A stretch of DNA of 64,000 nt. Source: Chrysophaeum taylorii (lineage: Eukaryota > Sar > Pelagophyceae > Pelagomonadales > Pelagomonadaceae). The position numbers and the translations under genes were made by a program. The notes beneath the pieces are model-generated. The model saw only the letters and a list, made by a program, of their open reading frames with translations, was not told the origin of the DNA and did not search any database. Shown piece by piece: positions 1 to 11,587 of this stretch. The stretch's first letter is position 1. Each line of letters begins with the position of its first letter. The stretch covers positions 1 to 64,000 of the forward strand of contig JAQMWT010000436.1 in the NCBI GenBank assembly GCA_029834535.1. The letters run 5' to 3'.

Positions 1-1250
1 GTTCTGGCTGGTTGCAAGCCATCGCTAAAGAACAAGTCTCTTTGGTCAGCTTGGTTGCTGGGATGTTCTGCGCCTTCCTTCTACGTTTTCAACATTTGTA
101 CCTCAAGTGGATCCCTCCGCAAGAAGCTGACTTGGTTGCTTCAAATCGTAACAGGCTCGCCTCGTTGTCCGCGGTTACACCCAGGTTCACGGCATTGCTT
201 ACCACTGACACGTGCCGTCCTGTGATGTCATCTCTGCTTTCACAAGCCCCTGTCTGGCGTTGCTGTTCATGACTGGGATTTGCATGTTGGATGTCAACTC
301 CGCTTTTATCCAAGCTCTCATTGACGAAAGAATCTATGTCTGGCCACCGAAGGCTATGCTCCTCGCCAACCCACCGATCGTTCCAATCGTTTACAAGCTC
401 CGTCGCTCTTGGTATGGTTGCAAAAGCTTGTCGCACTGGTGGCTTTATTTGTTCTTCTTCTCAATGATTGTGGCTTGTCCGCGGATCTCGTGACACTTGC
501 CATTACAAGCTCGTGCTCAATTCTACCGTGGTCCTCCGTCTCGTTTTAGTCTTTGATGATCTTCTTGTGGCGCACCCTCGTCATTGCATTGGCCATTACC
601 AAGCCTTTTCCTCCATATCCGCGCTTTCACTGACGTCAATGAACTTGATCTCACCTCTTACGTTGGCTTTTGAAGCTGAATTGCTCGCTCTTTACGCCGC
701 TACTGCTGAGCTCTATTGGCTTCTCCAACTTTTTGATGACTTTGATCTCCATCGTCACACGGTACCAATGTATGTCGATAATAGCACCACCGTCACCCAA
801 GTCCGTCTCCAATGTCTCCCGCGGCGCACCCGCCATATTGATATTCGCTTTTACCGCCGAATATCATCGCAACCACATCATTGACCTCCAACATAGCGAT
901 ATCTTCACCCGCAGTACGGAAGCTCCTTCCTTCCTCCGGCTTCGTGCTCGTTACCTCACCTCGCGACTTCGCCCTGATATCTCCTGTCTCTTTCTGCCAC
1001 ACTGCCTCTCCTGACGTCTTCCTTCAAGCTTCTCCTCTGTGAGTGTCTCACTTACCCCTTTTCCCTTTTCTTTTCCAGCACCTGTGTGAGGATCTCACTT
1101 ACAGCTTTTTATCCTTTTCTTTCTTTTCCAGCACCTGTGTGAGGAAGCTATGACACTTACCCCTGCACCACGTCCCCATTATAGTTCTCTCATCCCCTTT
1201 TCAGTTCTCACAAATACATTAAGAATCCCCAACGTTGTACTCCCCTAATA
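1..1250 (+). mobile_element. Copia-type LTR retrotransposon fossil A (3' part)
   Basis: This is the 3' portion of an old Ty1/Copia-family element entering from the left edge. The translated remains show a Copia reverse transcriptase stretch around 285-440 (DVNSAFIQAL followed by a VYKLRRSWYG-like box) and an RNase H-like stretch around 660-800 (EAELLALYAATAELYWL, then a YVDN segment). The end is a pyrimidine-rich tract and a terminal block near 1128-1210. The same block recurs at 6407-6487 and 10318-10400, and inverted at 51938-52078, so it is probably part of the LTR. The copy is heavily decayed, with roughly ten breaks, and looks old. Copia affiliation follows the order and wording of the RT and RNase H boxes. 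Confidence 0.75.
1128..1215 (+). repeat. Terminal (LTR-like) block of Copia family A
   Basis: A block beginning CACCTGTGTGAGGAAGC and containing GACACTTACCCCTGCACC recurs at 6407-6487 and 10318-10400 on the same strand and at 51938-52078 in reverse. Its placement at both ends of fossil B marks it as LTR-derived. Short CTGTGTGAGG units are also repeated just upstream of it (1080-1140). Confidence 0.6.
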
Positions 1251-1364
1251 GCTAGCTAGCTAGCTATATCGCGCCAACAATCCTCGGCAGATGCAGCGCC
1301 GTTTTCCAGCAGGTTCGACGCTAAACGGATTGCCGACCATCAACAGCCCCCAGCGCCAGCCCTT
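1216..1364. other. Spacer with a TAGC microsatellite, no gene seen
   Basis: Between the Copia fossil and the coiled-coil pseudogene lies a short spacer with about four TAGC units at 1250-1266. I see no coding sequence or RNA gene here. Confidence 0.5.
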
Positions 1365-2137
1365 TTAAAACAAGCGCTCCTCGCTTATCTGCTTTTTCTC
1401 TCGCGCTGGCTGCGGTTTTCTGGTATGGCACCGAACTTCGCTGATTTGAACACGTAGAAGATGCGAACGGACGTCCTCGGAGAACGAGCGTGGCAAGTCC
1501 ACCATCTCTTCTCCGAAGGGCACTTCCTGCTTGTGGACGCCCATAGTGGCGTAAACATTCGCGGAAGTATTCAGCGACAGCCTGTGTTTCGTTCTTTGCG
1601 TTTATCCACCAGGCATCTGCTTCACTCGCTTTGCGATCTTCGTTTCGTTCATCATCTTCGACACCAGCGTGTTGTTCTTGGCGAAGAAGGTGTTTATCTT
1701 ATCCTTGTACGTCCTACCGCGGCAGTCGAGGATGATGGTCTCGATGACGTTTCGCAGCTCAAGTTCTTTTAATTCACTCAAAAACGCGCTCTCTGCAGCA
1801 AGAGTGCGTCCCGTTCAGACGTCAACACCCTCAATTCTTCCGACAGGTCCTTGGCTTCGAGAGCCACCTTCGCCACCTGGGCGGCCGCGTCGGCCACTTG
1901 GTCCTTGGCTTCGAGAGCCACCGCTGCCACTTGGTCCTGGCTTCGAGAGCCACCTTCGCCACTTGGTCCTTGGCTTCGACCAACTCTTCCAAGCTCTCGT
2001 AATACTTTTCTTTCCATTCTCGTTCGACCGTCGCCCGGGGAGAGAGGACACGGCAACTGTGGACTTGACGTGCCGGCGCTTGAAACGCACATGCGAGATA
2101 ATCGCCGGCGAGAAGAAGATTGGCACACAAAGAACAT
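1365..2137 (-). pseudogene. Broken coiled-coil protein gene
   Basis: Three minus-strand frames together read like one coiled-coil protein that has been broken. The upstream part (near 2040-1950) has a VEREWKEKYYESLEELVEAKD-type helix. The middle part (about 1970-1780) has imperfect repeats of the unit EAKDQVAKVAL ending in LTSERDALLLQ. The last part (about 1790-1365) has LRNVIETIILDCRGRTYKDK and a basic C-terminus. Moving between these parts needs at least two frame changes, and the last part has an in-frame TAA at 1602-1604. The heptad-like A/L/E/K pattern is directly visible. The family is not recognised, and the protein's role is unknown. Introns instead of breaks are possible, but no convincing GT-AG pairs of normal length are visible at the junctions. 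Confidence 0.5.
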
Positions 2138-2270
2138 CGTCGCCTGAGCTCCGAAGTACCGTTTTGTTCAGAGGAGCGAGAGGTTGTTAAAGTCTAACAG
2201 TCCGTTGAGTCGCGCCAAAAGCAATAAATGTCTCGCACTTCGAGGTCTGTCGCCCGCCTTTGACTGGCGA

Positions 2271-2597
2271 ATGCAGGTCGGTGAGGGCGGCGTGCGGCGG
2301 CGGCAGGTCGAGAACGAGCCGCCCGAGTTCGAGAAGCGCGCCGAGAAGCCCATCACGGAAGAGGAGGCTCTGGCGAGGTTGTCCAGTTTCATAGCCACGG
2401 CCGCAAACGGCGGTCCGTTCGCGCCGCGAGACGACGTCCTCGCGCGGCTCCACATGATCCACAAAGCAATGAGTCGCGAAGCACCATCGCAGCCAAGAAG
2501 CAGCGCAGAGAGTCGGCGCCCTGAACGAAGGTATGCACACGCAGAAAGGAGGTTTTGCTCCGAAGACAAACGACGGAGACGTCCACCGGCTGCCTGA
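2271..2597 (+). CDS. Small hypothetical protein (possibly broken at the 3' end)
   Basis: An ATG-initiated frame of 108 codons. Its first about 75 residues look coding: acidic and basic residues alternate, with PPEFEKRAEKPITEEEALARLSSF followed by FAPRDDVLARLHMIHKAM. The tail turns into arginine-rich, low-complexity sequence. In the next frame the same DNA reads IAAKKQRRESAP and stops, which would be a more natural end, so one frameshift near 2475 is likely. The family is not recognised. It lies divergently from the broken coiled-coil gene, 130 bp away, and both may be remains of host genes damaged by the surrounding transposons. Confidence 0.35.
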   Translation: MQVGEGGVRRRQVENEPPEFEKRAEKPITEEEALARLSSFIATAANGGPFAPRDDVLARLHMIHKAMSREAPSQPRSSAESRRPERRYAHAERRFCSEDKRRRRPPAA

Positions 2598-2898
2598 AAT
2601 CACGTGTGTGGATTGGACTCGCGGCGTGATGCTCACCCTCGCATTACGCCCGCCATCGATGGCGGGCTTTATGTTTAAACCCTGGGCTGCCTCCCAGCCA
2701 GAAGAATCAAATAGGGAGGGTTTTGTATGAACAGTGATTTGAATTGGGTGTTATACGTCCGTCGACGCTGAGGTTGGGAAGGCGGCAGCGAGGAGCGGCT
2801 TGTCGATGCCGTGCTGCCGAGCAGCCGGCAAGGCGCACCGTCGTTGCCGTGGAAATTTAGCGTTCAATACGCGGGCCTACGGATTACGCGGCCACGCG
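2598..2898. other. Non-coding stretch with a perfect 20-bp palindrome
   Basis: No gene is seen. The palindrome GCCCGCCATCGATGGCGGGC lies at 2648-2667 and would form a strong hairpin. A weaker CTGGG/CCCAG stem follows at about 2683-2697. The function is unknown; the first hairpin follows the small frame ending at 2597 and could be a 3' end structure. Confidence 0.45.
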
Positions 2899-2931
2899 CA
2901 TCCTTACCCTAAATCGAGGGACAGACAGACA
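2899..2931 (-). repeat. Inverted scrap of a Helitron 5' region
   Basis: The sequence TCCTTACCCTAAATCGAGGG followed by GACAGACAGAC is the reverse complement of the segment just inside the 5' end of every Helitron copy in this window. It directly abuts the 5' end of the LINE, so the LINE probably landed in a Helitron's TGTC-rich tract. Confidence 0.6.
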
Positions 2932-5900
2932 GTCACGTGACCTGAGATTTTTGCGCTCTGCGATCGACAGGTCTCCATCGCCACCCATTATATCGTGTGC
3001 TTTGCACCGCACCATTCCTGCCCAATTCCGCAGGCATGGGCGAGCGCAATGGCTGAAGTGTGTTCATGGTTTGAAGACGCCACTTCCGATAACGCTCGTG
3101 ACCGTGCCCTCCTTTGGTACATGAGCCTTCACAGCCTACTTCTTCGGCGAGCACCACGAGGCGGCGCCCGTCGGCCCGACGTGCTCACTGACCGCTTTAC
3201 AGCCTTCGCCGCAGGGCGTTACGACCTCCTCGTTGACGGCTACCTCCACGACGTGACTCGCGTGCGCTCCCATGTACGCTCACGGGCGGCCCCCGACGAT
3301 GACGCGGACGCACTTCGTGCATTGCGACTCGCTGAATGGCGACCTCTCTCGGGCGTGCCGTATTCTCACCAGCCTGGGCATCGCCGACCATGCCACCCAG
3401 ACGTCATGCGCCAACTCGTGTCCAAACATCCTGCTCGCAAGGAGGACCTTCACACTTTCCCCAACCACCCGCAAGGGCTCGCCACACTCTCGGTCGCCCT
3501 GCGTGAAACTTACCGCACGCTCCGGCCGAAGGCTGGTGTGGGCCCCGACCAGTGCCGCAATTCCTCTCCGTGTTCGCCCAGCCCTTCCCGAGCAACGTCA
3601 AGGCACGCTCGGCGATGGACAAAATCGACAACCTTGAGACCTTGTTCGTTCGGGGGAGCTCTTCCTGACTGGTATTACTTCATCACCACCACGGTAACCC
3701 TAATTCCGTTGGTAAAACGACGCTGACGCTAACCAAGCACCTGACGTTCGACCTATCGGCATTGGCACCGTCCGCCGCCGTGCCACTGGACGGTGCCTTG
3801 TGCGCCTCCACCCGAGCTCTCTGAGGCACTGTACCCGATCAACGTTGCCGTCGGGGTCAAGGGCGGCCCCTCGCGCCTCGTCTTTGGCGTCCGCATCCAC
3901 GCGGAGCAGTACCCCGACCAGGTCATCATCAAGCTGGACAAACGCAACGCCTTCAACGAGCTCAAGCGCCGGACCGTCGTGGACAAACTCGCAAACCACG
4001 CCAACGCTAAGCTGCGTGCCTTTGGCCACTTTATGTTCAAGCAATTGCGGCCGGCATCCTGGGTGGCCCTCCACGGCCCCACCGGCCTCGATCGCCCCCT
4101 TCGACTCAAGAAGGCGGCCAGCAAGGCGACCCCACCTATCCACCGGCGTACTGTCTGGCAACGCATGACGCCGCTCAGGCCCTTGACACCCGCTTACGTT
4201 CATGTGCCGGCTACGCCCGATTTGGCATGGACGACGGCGTCATCTCTGGTTCCCCTCGTGAAGTTGTCGACGCCTCCTGCAGTACGCCCGCGACATCCAA
4301 GCTAGCGGCGAGGAGCTCCCCTCGACAAGTGCGAGGCGTTCTGTCCGGCACTTGGCATGGGGCTCTCGACCACCCCGATGTTCACGACCACGTCCGTTGC
4401 GCCTGACGGCACGCACTCTTGCTGGTATCCCCGTTGTCGCCGACGGCCTCGTAATCTACTGTGCCCATCGGCTCCCGGCCACGCCGGAGATGCCTATGTC
4501 GAAGCTACCTTGCAACGCGAGGTTGACGCTCAGGTGAGCTACATGAGCCGTATTCGCACCAAGCTCCAGAACGTCTCCTCCACTGCATGTACTCGGGGCC
4601 GCTACTGCATCGCCCCCGCCATGGACTACATCGCGCAACCGCTACCCCGCCAATGCCTTGAGCGCGCTCCGCCGCTTCGACGTTGCCGCCCTCAGCTTCG
4701 TCGCCACAGCACTTGGCGCAGATCCGCGTCAGGTTTTTGACTCCAACGGCATCGTCCTCCAACGCACCGTCTTCCTGCTCGAAGTGGGGGTGGCGGCATT
4801 CGCTCCTGCGCCGACCTCAGCCCCGCCGCCTTTGTTGGCACGGCGGCCCAGGCCCTCCCACACCTCGTCGACCTTCGCGATCCTACGGGTGCCTTGGAGG
4901 TCCCTGGCTACCTCCCCGCCTCGCCTCGGTCCTGGGTGCCACTTTTCGCACAGTTAACGAGTTGCACCGTTGGCACCACCTCCTCGCATCCGGTTGCCGC
5001 CTGGGGCGGGCACTCGAGACTGCGGGACGGACTTCGGGCTGATCTCCGTACCACGCTGGCTTCCCACGGCGGCGCTGGTTCCGGCGACCCCGCCAACGTT
5101 CATCTCGTCGACGGTCCTCTCTCCCACGAATTCGTCTCCATGGGCGTCCTCGTCGACCCCACCATCTCGACACCCGTGCTCATACCCCAACTCCAGCGTG
5201 CTCTAACCTCCCAGCGAGACAGCTCGGGCCACTGCACTCCAGCGCCTTGCGGCCACCCTTCCCATCACCGAAGCACTTCGAGTAGCGGCGTCCTCATGGG
5301 ATCGCTTCTCGACCACGTTCATCAGCTCGTGGCCCAGCTCTGGCCTTCAAATCCCCAACCGCTGCTGGGCTGAGATGTGTGCCCAGTACTTTGGCTACCC
5401 CTCTCCAGCTTGTTTGGGCCTCGTGGGCACTCGCATTCTGGGCACTGACGTCGTTCTCGACGCTCACGGCAAGGTGCTTCTCACGCAGGCCAACCTTGTC
5501 AACCGCGGAGGAGCGCGGACCACCTGGCATGACGGCCAGCTCGACTGCGTCCACGGCAGCGTCAAAGAGGCCGGCATCCCAGCCCTGTCCGAGGTTTTCG
5601 GCATCTTTGCTGACGTCGTCGCCCTACCATTCGCACGCGCCTCTACGGCCGGTACCGAGGCAATCTCGCCCGACGTCAAGTCGTCCCAGACATCCTCACC
5701 ACGCTCGACAACAAGGAGCAACTCTACGACATCAAAACCCTCGCTTGGGGTTCGTTGTACACCGCCCACGCCCTCCATCCCTCCCACCCGTCGCCTGTCG
5801 ATCGGCGCGCAGCGCAAGTCCACTCCGAATACCTGCTCACGCCCGCGGCATCGACCATCATCCCCCAGCCGGGTACAGCACCACCGCCTGGCTTCTTGGG

Positions 5901-6400
5901 CCCTGTCGAACAGCGGCTACGTAGCTACGGCACCGTCGCCGGCCTCGTCTTTGGTGCCTTCGGTGGGCCAGCGCGGTGCCGCTCTGCCTCAAACATGCGC
6001 AGGCGCCGCTGCGCGAACCTGGGTGCAAGCGGCTGCGCCAACTTCAGAGGCAAAGGCGGCCCAAACTCGCCGCATCTACCGTGAGTGGGATCGCCAACGC
6101 ATTAGGCCGGGCTCGCTGTGCCCTCACCGCCCTCACCCATGCCGCCGCCTGGGAACCCCGCCAGGCCGCCCGATCCCAGGACGTCACCCTCGTCGCACAT
6201 GCCGGCGGCAGCCGCACGACCTACGGGCGGGGCCCGTCCTCTCTTCGCCTGCCCCACGCCTCGGCGATGACCCCGACTAGGTCCCGCGCGTTTATCCCGC
6301 CCGTCAGGCACATCCCTCATACCCCACAAACCCACCCACATCCTTCATGCTCCCACACACCACCCCCCTCTTAGCAGTCGACATTTAAAGACAGACAGAC
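2932..6400 (+). mobile_element. LINE (non-LTR) retrotransposon with RT and restriction-like endonuclease, near full length, decayed
   Basis: The element runs from just after a GACA tract to a 3' UTR (6281-6383) ending TTAGCAGTCGACATTTAAAG plus GACA repeats. It carries one decayed ORF with a reverse transcriptase and a C-terminal PD-(D/E)XK nuclease. Its 3' end recurs at 10474-10598, 13011-13072, 13097-13460, 27247-27968, 34525-35246, 39091-39205, 39305-39484 and 56094-56259, all 5'-truncated as expected for target-primed reverse transcription. The restriction-like endonuclease places it with the RLE-type LINE clades (R2/R4/NeSL-like in general plan), but the exact clade is not resolved. Both flanks are GACA/TGTC tracts, suggesting a preference for that microsatellite. 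Confidence 0.8.
2995..6280 (+). pseudogene. LINE ORF remnant: N-terminal region, reverse transcriptase, PD-(D/E)XK endonuclease
   Basis: Several plus frames in succession spell one protein. The start (from 2995) has a W-rich helical region (RALLWYMSLHSLLLRR). RT blocks follow: a LRPKAGVGPDQ region near 3520, an RPIGIGTVRRR-like start near 3755, GVGVKGG/FGVRIHAEQYPDQVIIKLDKRNAFNELKRR near 3850-3980, and an RFGMDDGVISGSP box near 4220 carrying the catalytic DD. A GGGGIRSCADLSPAAF-like C-terminal segment lies near 4790. Near 5670-5740 the pattern PDVLTTLDNKEQLYDIK fits a PD...(D/E)XK nuclease core. The ORF ends LGDDPD at the TAG at 6278-6280. At least five frameshifts interrupt it, so this copy is inactive. 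Confidence 0.7.
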
Positions 6401-6403
6401 ACA

Positions 6404-9400
6404 AACCCACCCTGTGAGGAAGCTATGACACTTACCCCTGCACCACGTCCCCATTATAGTTCTCTCATCCCCATTTCAGTTCTCACATGGCAGTAGGTGT
6501 TCTCCACGGTTGAGCCTCTGCTTGACTTCGTGGCGACACCTCCTCGGCTTCAGTTCATTGCTACGTGTTCGATTCGTTGTCGTCTATCATGTCCTCGATC
6601 GAAATTCGCTAGCAAGCTTTCGCACAAACTTGATGCCTTCAGCGGTGAGCGACATTTTTTCCCACCAATGGCACGTCGTCTTGAGAACATGATCATCTCC
6701 ACCGGCGATCACATTATCTCGACCAACGATCCTTGACAAGCATCTCAGCATCTCGCTGCTTGCAGAAGCATCTCGCTGCTCTGAAGGCGACTTCGTCAAG
6801 CAACGACGTTGATATCCATGAAAACCGCGACATGAACTTCACGCGACTTTACAAGCGCATTACCGATGTCTACATGGGCCGTGGGGATCGCGTAGCGAAC
6901 TTCCTCAACAAGTTTATCATCGGAGTATACAAGTTGCTTGGCATTGTACCTACTACCGGCGTTCAAGTTGCTCGGCACTGTACCAATCACCGTAGTTCAA
7001 GTTGCTCGACATTCTACCTGATCTGACGCACCCTCGAGTGGGTTCTCGCATTTGACTACGTGCATCGTGCTTCAAGCCTTACTGGCTTTGTTTTATCGTC
7101 TCGCTTGTACCGATGAATGTGGTTGTACCCTTGAGAAGTTCAACACCAATCAATTTAGATGGCATGCACAACCACTTCCGCCGCTATCCGCCGCGTCGTC
7201 AGCCACGACTTCAGACTCTTCCAACTGACCTACCCTAGACGCCCCTTCCCAACAACCTGGCTTTACTCGATTCCGACACTACCCGATGTCCCGGCTGGCA
7301 AGGATCACTTTAAGGGGGACTGCCGCAAGTTTCAAAGTTCTAGCTATTCCACGACAACGCGCTACCCACCATCGCCTCTTCTCAACAGCGCAACACTCCC
7401 CATGACTCCAAAACCCAACAACACCAACCCAAACCCACACCACCACACTGCCTTTTCTGCTCCCGGCCTACTCCCACCTTGACTGATTCTAGTTCCACTG
7501 CCGCGTTTCTTAATACCACCATCTGTCTCTTTCACCGCCTTCAAACGCCCACCACTGTCTCCCGCCACTCCTCCTTGGCGCCTTGTCTCATGCCAATCAC
7601 ATAATCTGGCGTCATGTGTGTACCGCCAATGTCTGATGCAAGCCGTCACACGACACTCCGCCACCTACGGAAGCCCTTGTTTTGTTTTTAGCCCGCCATG
7701 CAGGCCTCGTCTGTATTTTTCTCGTCGTTGCTCCTCTCCTCGTTCTGTCTTTTCACCCTGTCGTTGCTCCCCTCCTCGTTCTGTATTTCGCTATTCGTTG
7801 CTCCAATCCCGTTGTGCATTTTCACCTATTCGTTGATCCCTTGTTGTGCTTGTCGGTTTTGTAAAAAGCGAATCACGTTCCATCGCGCATTTCACCTGCC
7901 ACAACTGCCGCAGTTCGTCATTTGCGTGCGCCTTTGTGCTTCCTATGTGGTTGATCGCTCATCTTCGGGATCCACACTTTCTTTGCTGTGTGGTTCTCCT
8001 TTGCAGCTTTTTCGCCGCTCTGACCTTTAAAATCGGTTTTGCTATCGACGTGAATCACCCGCGACGCCATCTGCAATGTTCTTACGCCACTGCGAATATC
8101 GCGCAGCGAGCGAAGCTGCTTGCTCCTCCAACGTTGGCCCATATGGCAACTTCGTTCTTCCGAATGCGAAAACGGGCCACTTTCTTATCTTCCACAGCAG
8201 GCTGGCATACAGCAGCCTGGTCTACCTGTGTTCGTTCCTTACACCGCAGGCGCGTCGAAGTCTTCCATTTTCGCGTACATGGTCGTGCCCATGGCACTTG
8301 CTCGCACCACAACAACCAAACACCCACGTTCGATCAAACCTGCTTACGCCTGTTTTTGCTTCTGTCGACCCGACCATCGTCATAACCTGGTCACCATGCA
8401 CTGCGCATCCTATCTGCCCAAGGCGTCGTTTTCAACGTCTGGTACACCGTCAAGTACCAGCTTGTGTTTCCGCTTCTTTGCCCGCTGCGTTTCTCCTGGC
8501 ACCAATCGTCTAACGCACGTCATCCCAGGCACTTTGTCGCTATTGTTCTTCAGACCTCGATTTTGCTGACGTTTCACTTACCCGATTTCCTGCAATGTCA
8601 ACCACCGAAGGAACTTCAACGTTGTTCTGACTTTCTGAATCACGCTTAAAGCTTCGCATTGTTGCCCCATTGTCACCTGTTCCTGCTGTTGCCCGATTGT
8701 CACCTGTTCTTCCGCTGTTCTTCCGCTGTTGCCCCTTGTCCGCTGTTGCCCCTTGCCCCTGTTTGATGAGAATGCGCCGGTTTCACTGGGACTGATCACC
8801 ATCACAACCGACCATTCTCGTCTCGAGAAAAATACAAAGTGCAAAAGAGAAAACAACAGCAGTGTCAAAGTCGCGCCAAACGGAGCCGACCGCGCAAAGT
8901 CGACCAACGCGCGTTAACAACAACCAATTTTTTTTTCGCCTGTTTCATCCTGTTCCTGTCCGTCGATACGGGCCATTCTGATGTTGATACGGGCCATTCT
9001 GATGTCGATACATTTGTTTCTCCTGTCACGATGTTGATTCTGTTTCCTCTGTCGCTTCTGTTTCCCCTGTAACTCTTTTATGTCTCTTCTGTTAGCGTTT
9101 TGTTAGTTCATTAGGTCTTCCTTCCCCTTTGTTTAGCTACACCCTTGTTGATCCCCATGCACACGTTGTTACTTGCTTCCGAAGAACTGTCGCAATATTC
9201 CGACCTTATACACCATCACTTCCACCACCGTACGCTTTAGCTCCGACCAATCCTGAGCGTCCTGGCTGGTTGCAAGCCATCGCTAAAGAATACAGCTCTT
9301 TGTCAGCTTGGTTGCTGGGATGTTCTGCGCCTTCCTTCGACGTTTGGCAACATTTGTTCAGTGGATCCTCCAAGAAGTATGACTCTGGCTGCTTTCAAAT

Positions 9401-10400
9401 CGTACAGGCTCGCCTCGTTGTCCGCGGTTTCAGGTTCGGCATTGTTACCACGACACGTGCCGTCCTGTAGATGTCATCTCTGTTTTCAAGCCCCTGTCTG
9501 GCGTTGGTGTTCATGACTGGATTTGCGTTGGATGTCAACTGCTTTTATCCAGCTTCATTGACTTGTTACCTCATGCCCATTATCTGGTTGTTCTAAGCCT
9601 GTCGCCCCACCATCGTTCCGGAACAGCGACGCGCCTGTTCTTTTATGCATGCAAACGCTTGTCGCAATTGGTGGCTTTATTTGAACGCTTCTTCAATGAT
9701 TGTGGTTCGTCCGCGGATCTGGTGACACTTGCCATTACAAAGCTGCTTCTACCGTGGTCCTCCGTCTCGTTTTGTCTTTGATGATCTTCTTGTGGCGCAC
9801 CCTCGTCATTATGCCATTACCAAAGCCTTTTTTCCTCCATATCCGCGCTTTCACTGACGCAATGAACTTGATCCCCTCTTACGTTGGCTTTTGAAGCTGT
9901 TGCTGCTTTACGCCGCTACTGCTTGCTCTATTGGCTTCTAACTTTTTGATGACTTTGATCCCCTCGTCACGGTACCGTATGTCGATAATAGCACCACCGT
10001 CACCCAAGTCCGTTCCAATGTTCTGCGGCGCGCACCCGCGCCTATGATCTGGTTGCTTTTACCGCCAATATCATCCAACCACATCATTGACCTCCAACAT
10101 AGATATCTTCACCCGTTACGGAAGCTTTTCCTTCCTCCGGCTTCTGCTCGCATCTCACCCTGCGATTCTGCCCTGATATCTCCTGTCTCTTTTCTGTCAC
10201 TGCCTCTCCTGATCTTCCTTCAGCTTCTCCTCTATGTCTCAGCCATCCCTTTTCCCTTTTCTTTCTTTTCTGCACCTGTGTGAGACCACTACCCTTTTTC
10301 CTTTTTCTTTTCTTCCAGCACCTGAGGAAGCTATGACACTTACCCCTGCGCCCGTCTCATTATGCCCTTCATCCCATCTTTCATTCATATGCACACCCAT
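6404..10400 (+). mobile_element. Copia-type LTR retrotransposon fossil B, both LTR remnants present
   Basis: This is a second copy of Copia family A. Remnants of the shared terminal block lie at 6407-6487 and 10318-10400. Between them is a decayed Gag-like part (about 6500-7500), a long stretch with little recognisable coding, and RT and RNase H remains at about 9230-10080. The WLQAIAKE and LVVRGF-type boxes match fossil A at 12-160 nearly word for word. The element is badly broken, with well over ten breaks, and appears old; the low identity between its two terminal blocks also suggests age. A 21-bp unit (GATACGGGCCATTCTGATG) is repeated twice around 8965-9008. The stretch 7500-9100 holds no frame I would call a host gene. 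Confidence 0.65.
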
Positions 10401-10426
10401 GCTTCACCCCACCCCCCTCTTAACAG

Positions 10427-11587
10427 TCCTAACTATTAATCGACAGATGTTTGTCTGTTTGTCTGTCTGTTTGTCTTTAAATGTCGACTGCTAAGAGGGG
10501 GGGGTGTGTGTGGGGAGCATGAAGGATGTGGGTGGGTTTGTGGGGTATGAGGGATGTGCCTGACGGGAGGAGATAAGTACGCGGGACCTAGTCGGGGTCT
10601 GTCTGTTTGTCCCTCGATTTAGGGTAAGGATCAGGTAAGCCCCCGAGCCAGGCATTGATCCTCCAAGCCGTCTACGGCGACCTCACAGACTATTTCCACG
10701 ACCCGCGGCGGCTCTTTCAGCGCGCCATTCTCACGCCCCGTCGAAACGATGTTGTCGATGCTGACAACGCGCGCGTGACCGCGGCCTTTTTTTCCCGGAG
10801 ACGAGGCGTCGGAGTTCTTTTCGGCCGACTAGGTTGGGTCGGAAGTCGACGCCTCGCTCTTTACAGTCGAGTTTTCAACTCCCTGACAACCAACGGCATG
10901 CTGACTTTGATCTCGAGCTTAAAGTCTTCGCAACCTCGACCCGTCGTACGGCCACTGCAACGGCACCCGACACATCATCGGTAGTGTCGTGTCACCGAGG
11001 CTCCTCCAACCTGTATCCCTCAAGCCCCACCGACGCCAAACGATCAACAAGAGCCAGATGCAGACGCCCCGCAAGGTCGGCGTCCTCTTGCCCAAGCCCG
11101 TCTTCTGCCACTTCCAGCTCTACGTGGCTCTCTGTCGATCGGCAACCCCGAGGATATCCTCTTCTGAGTCGACGACTCCACCCTACCCCACACGTGCTGC
11201 GCAATACCGATAAGCCCCCTCCCGGCGTCTACACGCGCACTGTAGGTGAACTTACTGGGACCAGGTGAACTTACTGCGGTTTGAGATTGGGACTAGGTGA
11301 ACTGAGTGACCAGGTGAACTTACAGGGGCCAGGTGAACTTACTGGGTTTTTTTTGACAACTCAACCTCAAAGGTTGGCGGCGCGTGCGGATCAAAGCAGC
11401 TTGGATTGGCGGGGGTGAGAGCGACGAGCTCAAAGGAGAGTGGAGTGAGTGGGTGTGAGCACGAGTGGGTTTACGCCGGGTTAGAGATTGGGACTAAGTG
11501 AACTAACAGACCAGGTGACTTACTGAGACGAGGTGAACTTACTAGGGTTAGAGATTGGGACTAGGTGAACTTACTGGCCTGCACTTG
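10427..11587 (+). mobile_element. Helitron copy H1 with helicase remnant and LINE passenger
   Basis: The copy starts TCCTAACTATTAATCGACAG, passes a TTTG/TCTG microsatellite, a LINE 3' fragment (10474-10598, opposite strand) and the segment CCCTCGATTTAGGGTAAGG, and then the remains of the last third of a Helitron helicase (10655-11249). It ends with tandem GGTGAACTTACTGG units and GGCCTGCACTTG. Helicase evidence: ILTPRRNDVVDADNAR, RNLDPSH-CNGTR, TINKSQ and YVAL boxes, in several frames. The same internal losses (the GAPVILL and PSD...RRQFPVR regions of Helitron helicases) occur in every copy, so this is a non-autonomous family. Helitrons move by a rolling-circle mechanism. Confidence 0.75.
10474..10598 (-). 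mobile_element. 5'-truncated LINE 3' end inside Helitron H1
   Basis: Reading the minus strand, this is the LINE 3' UTR from CCCCGACTAGGTCCCGCG to CTCTTAGCAGTCGACATTTAAAG. It sits inside the Helitron's TTTGTCTG tract, which continues on both sides. It has the same orientation and location as the larger passenger in copies H4 and H5, but a different truncation point, so it is an independent insertion. Confidence 0.75.

Noticed and set aside
10655-11268. Plus frames in the Helitrons as host genes (and their equivalents in all copies)
   Set aside because: The same broken frames recur in nine or more repeats and match different pieces of one helicase. They are transposon remains.
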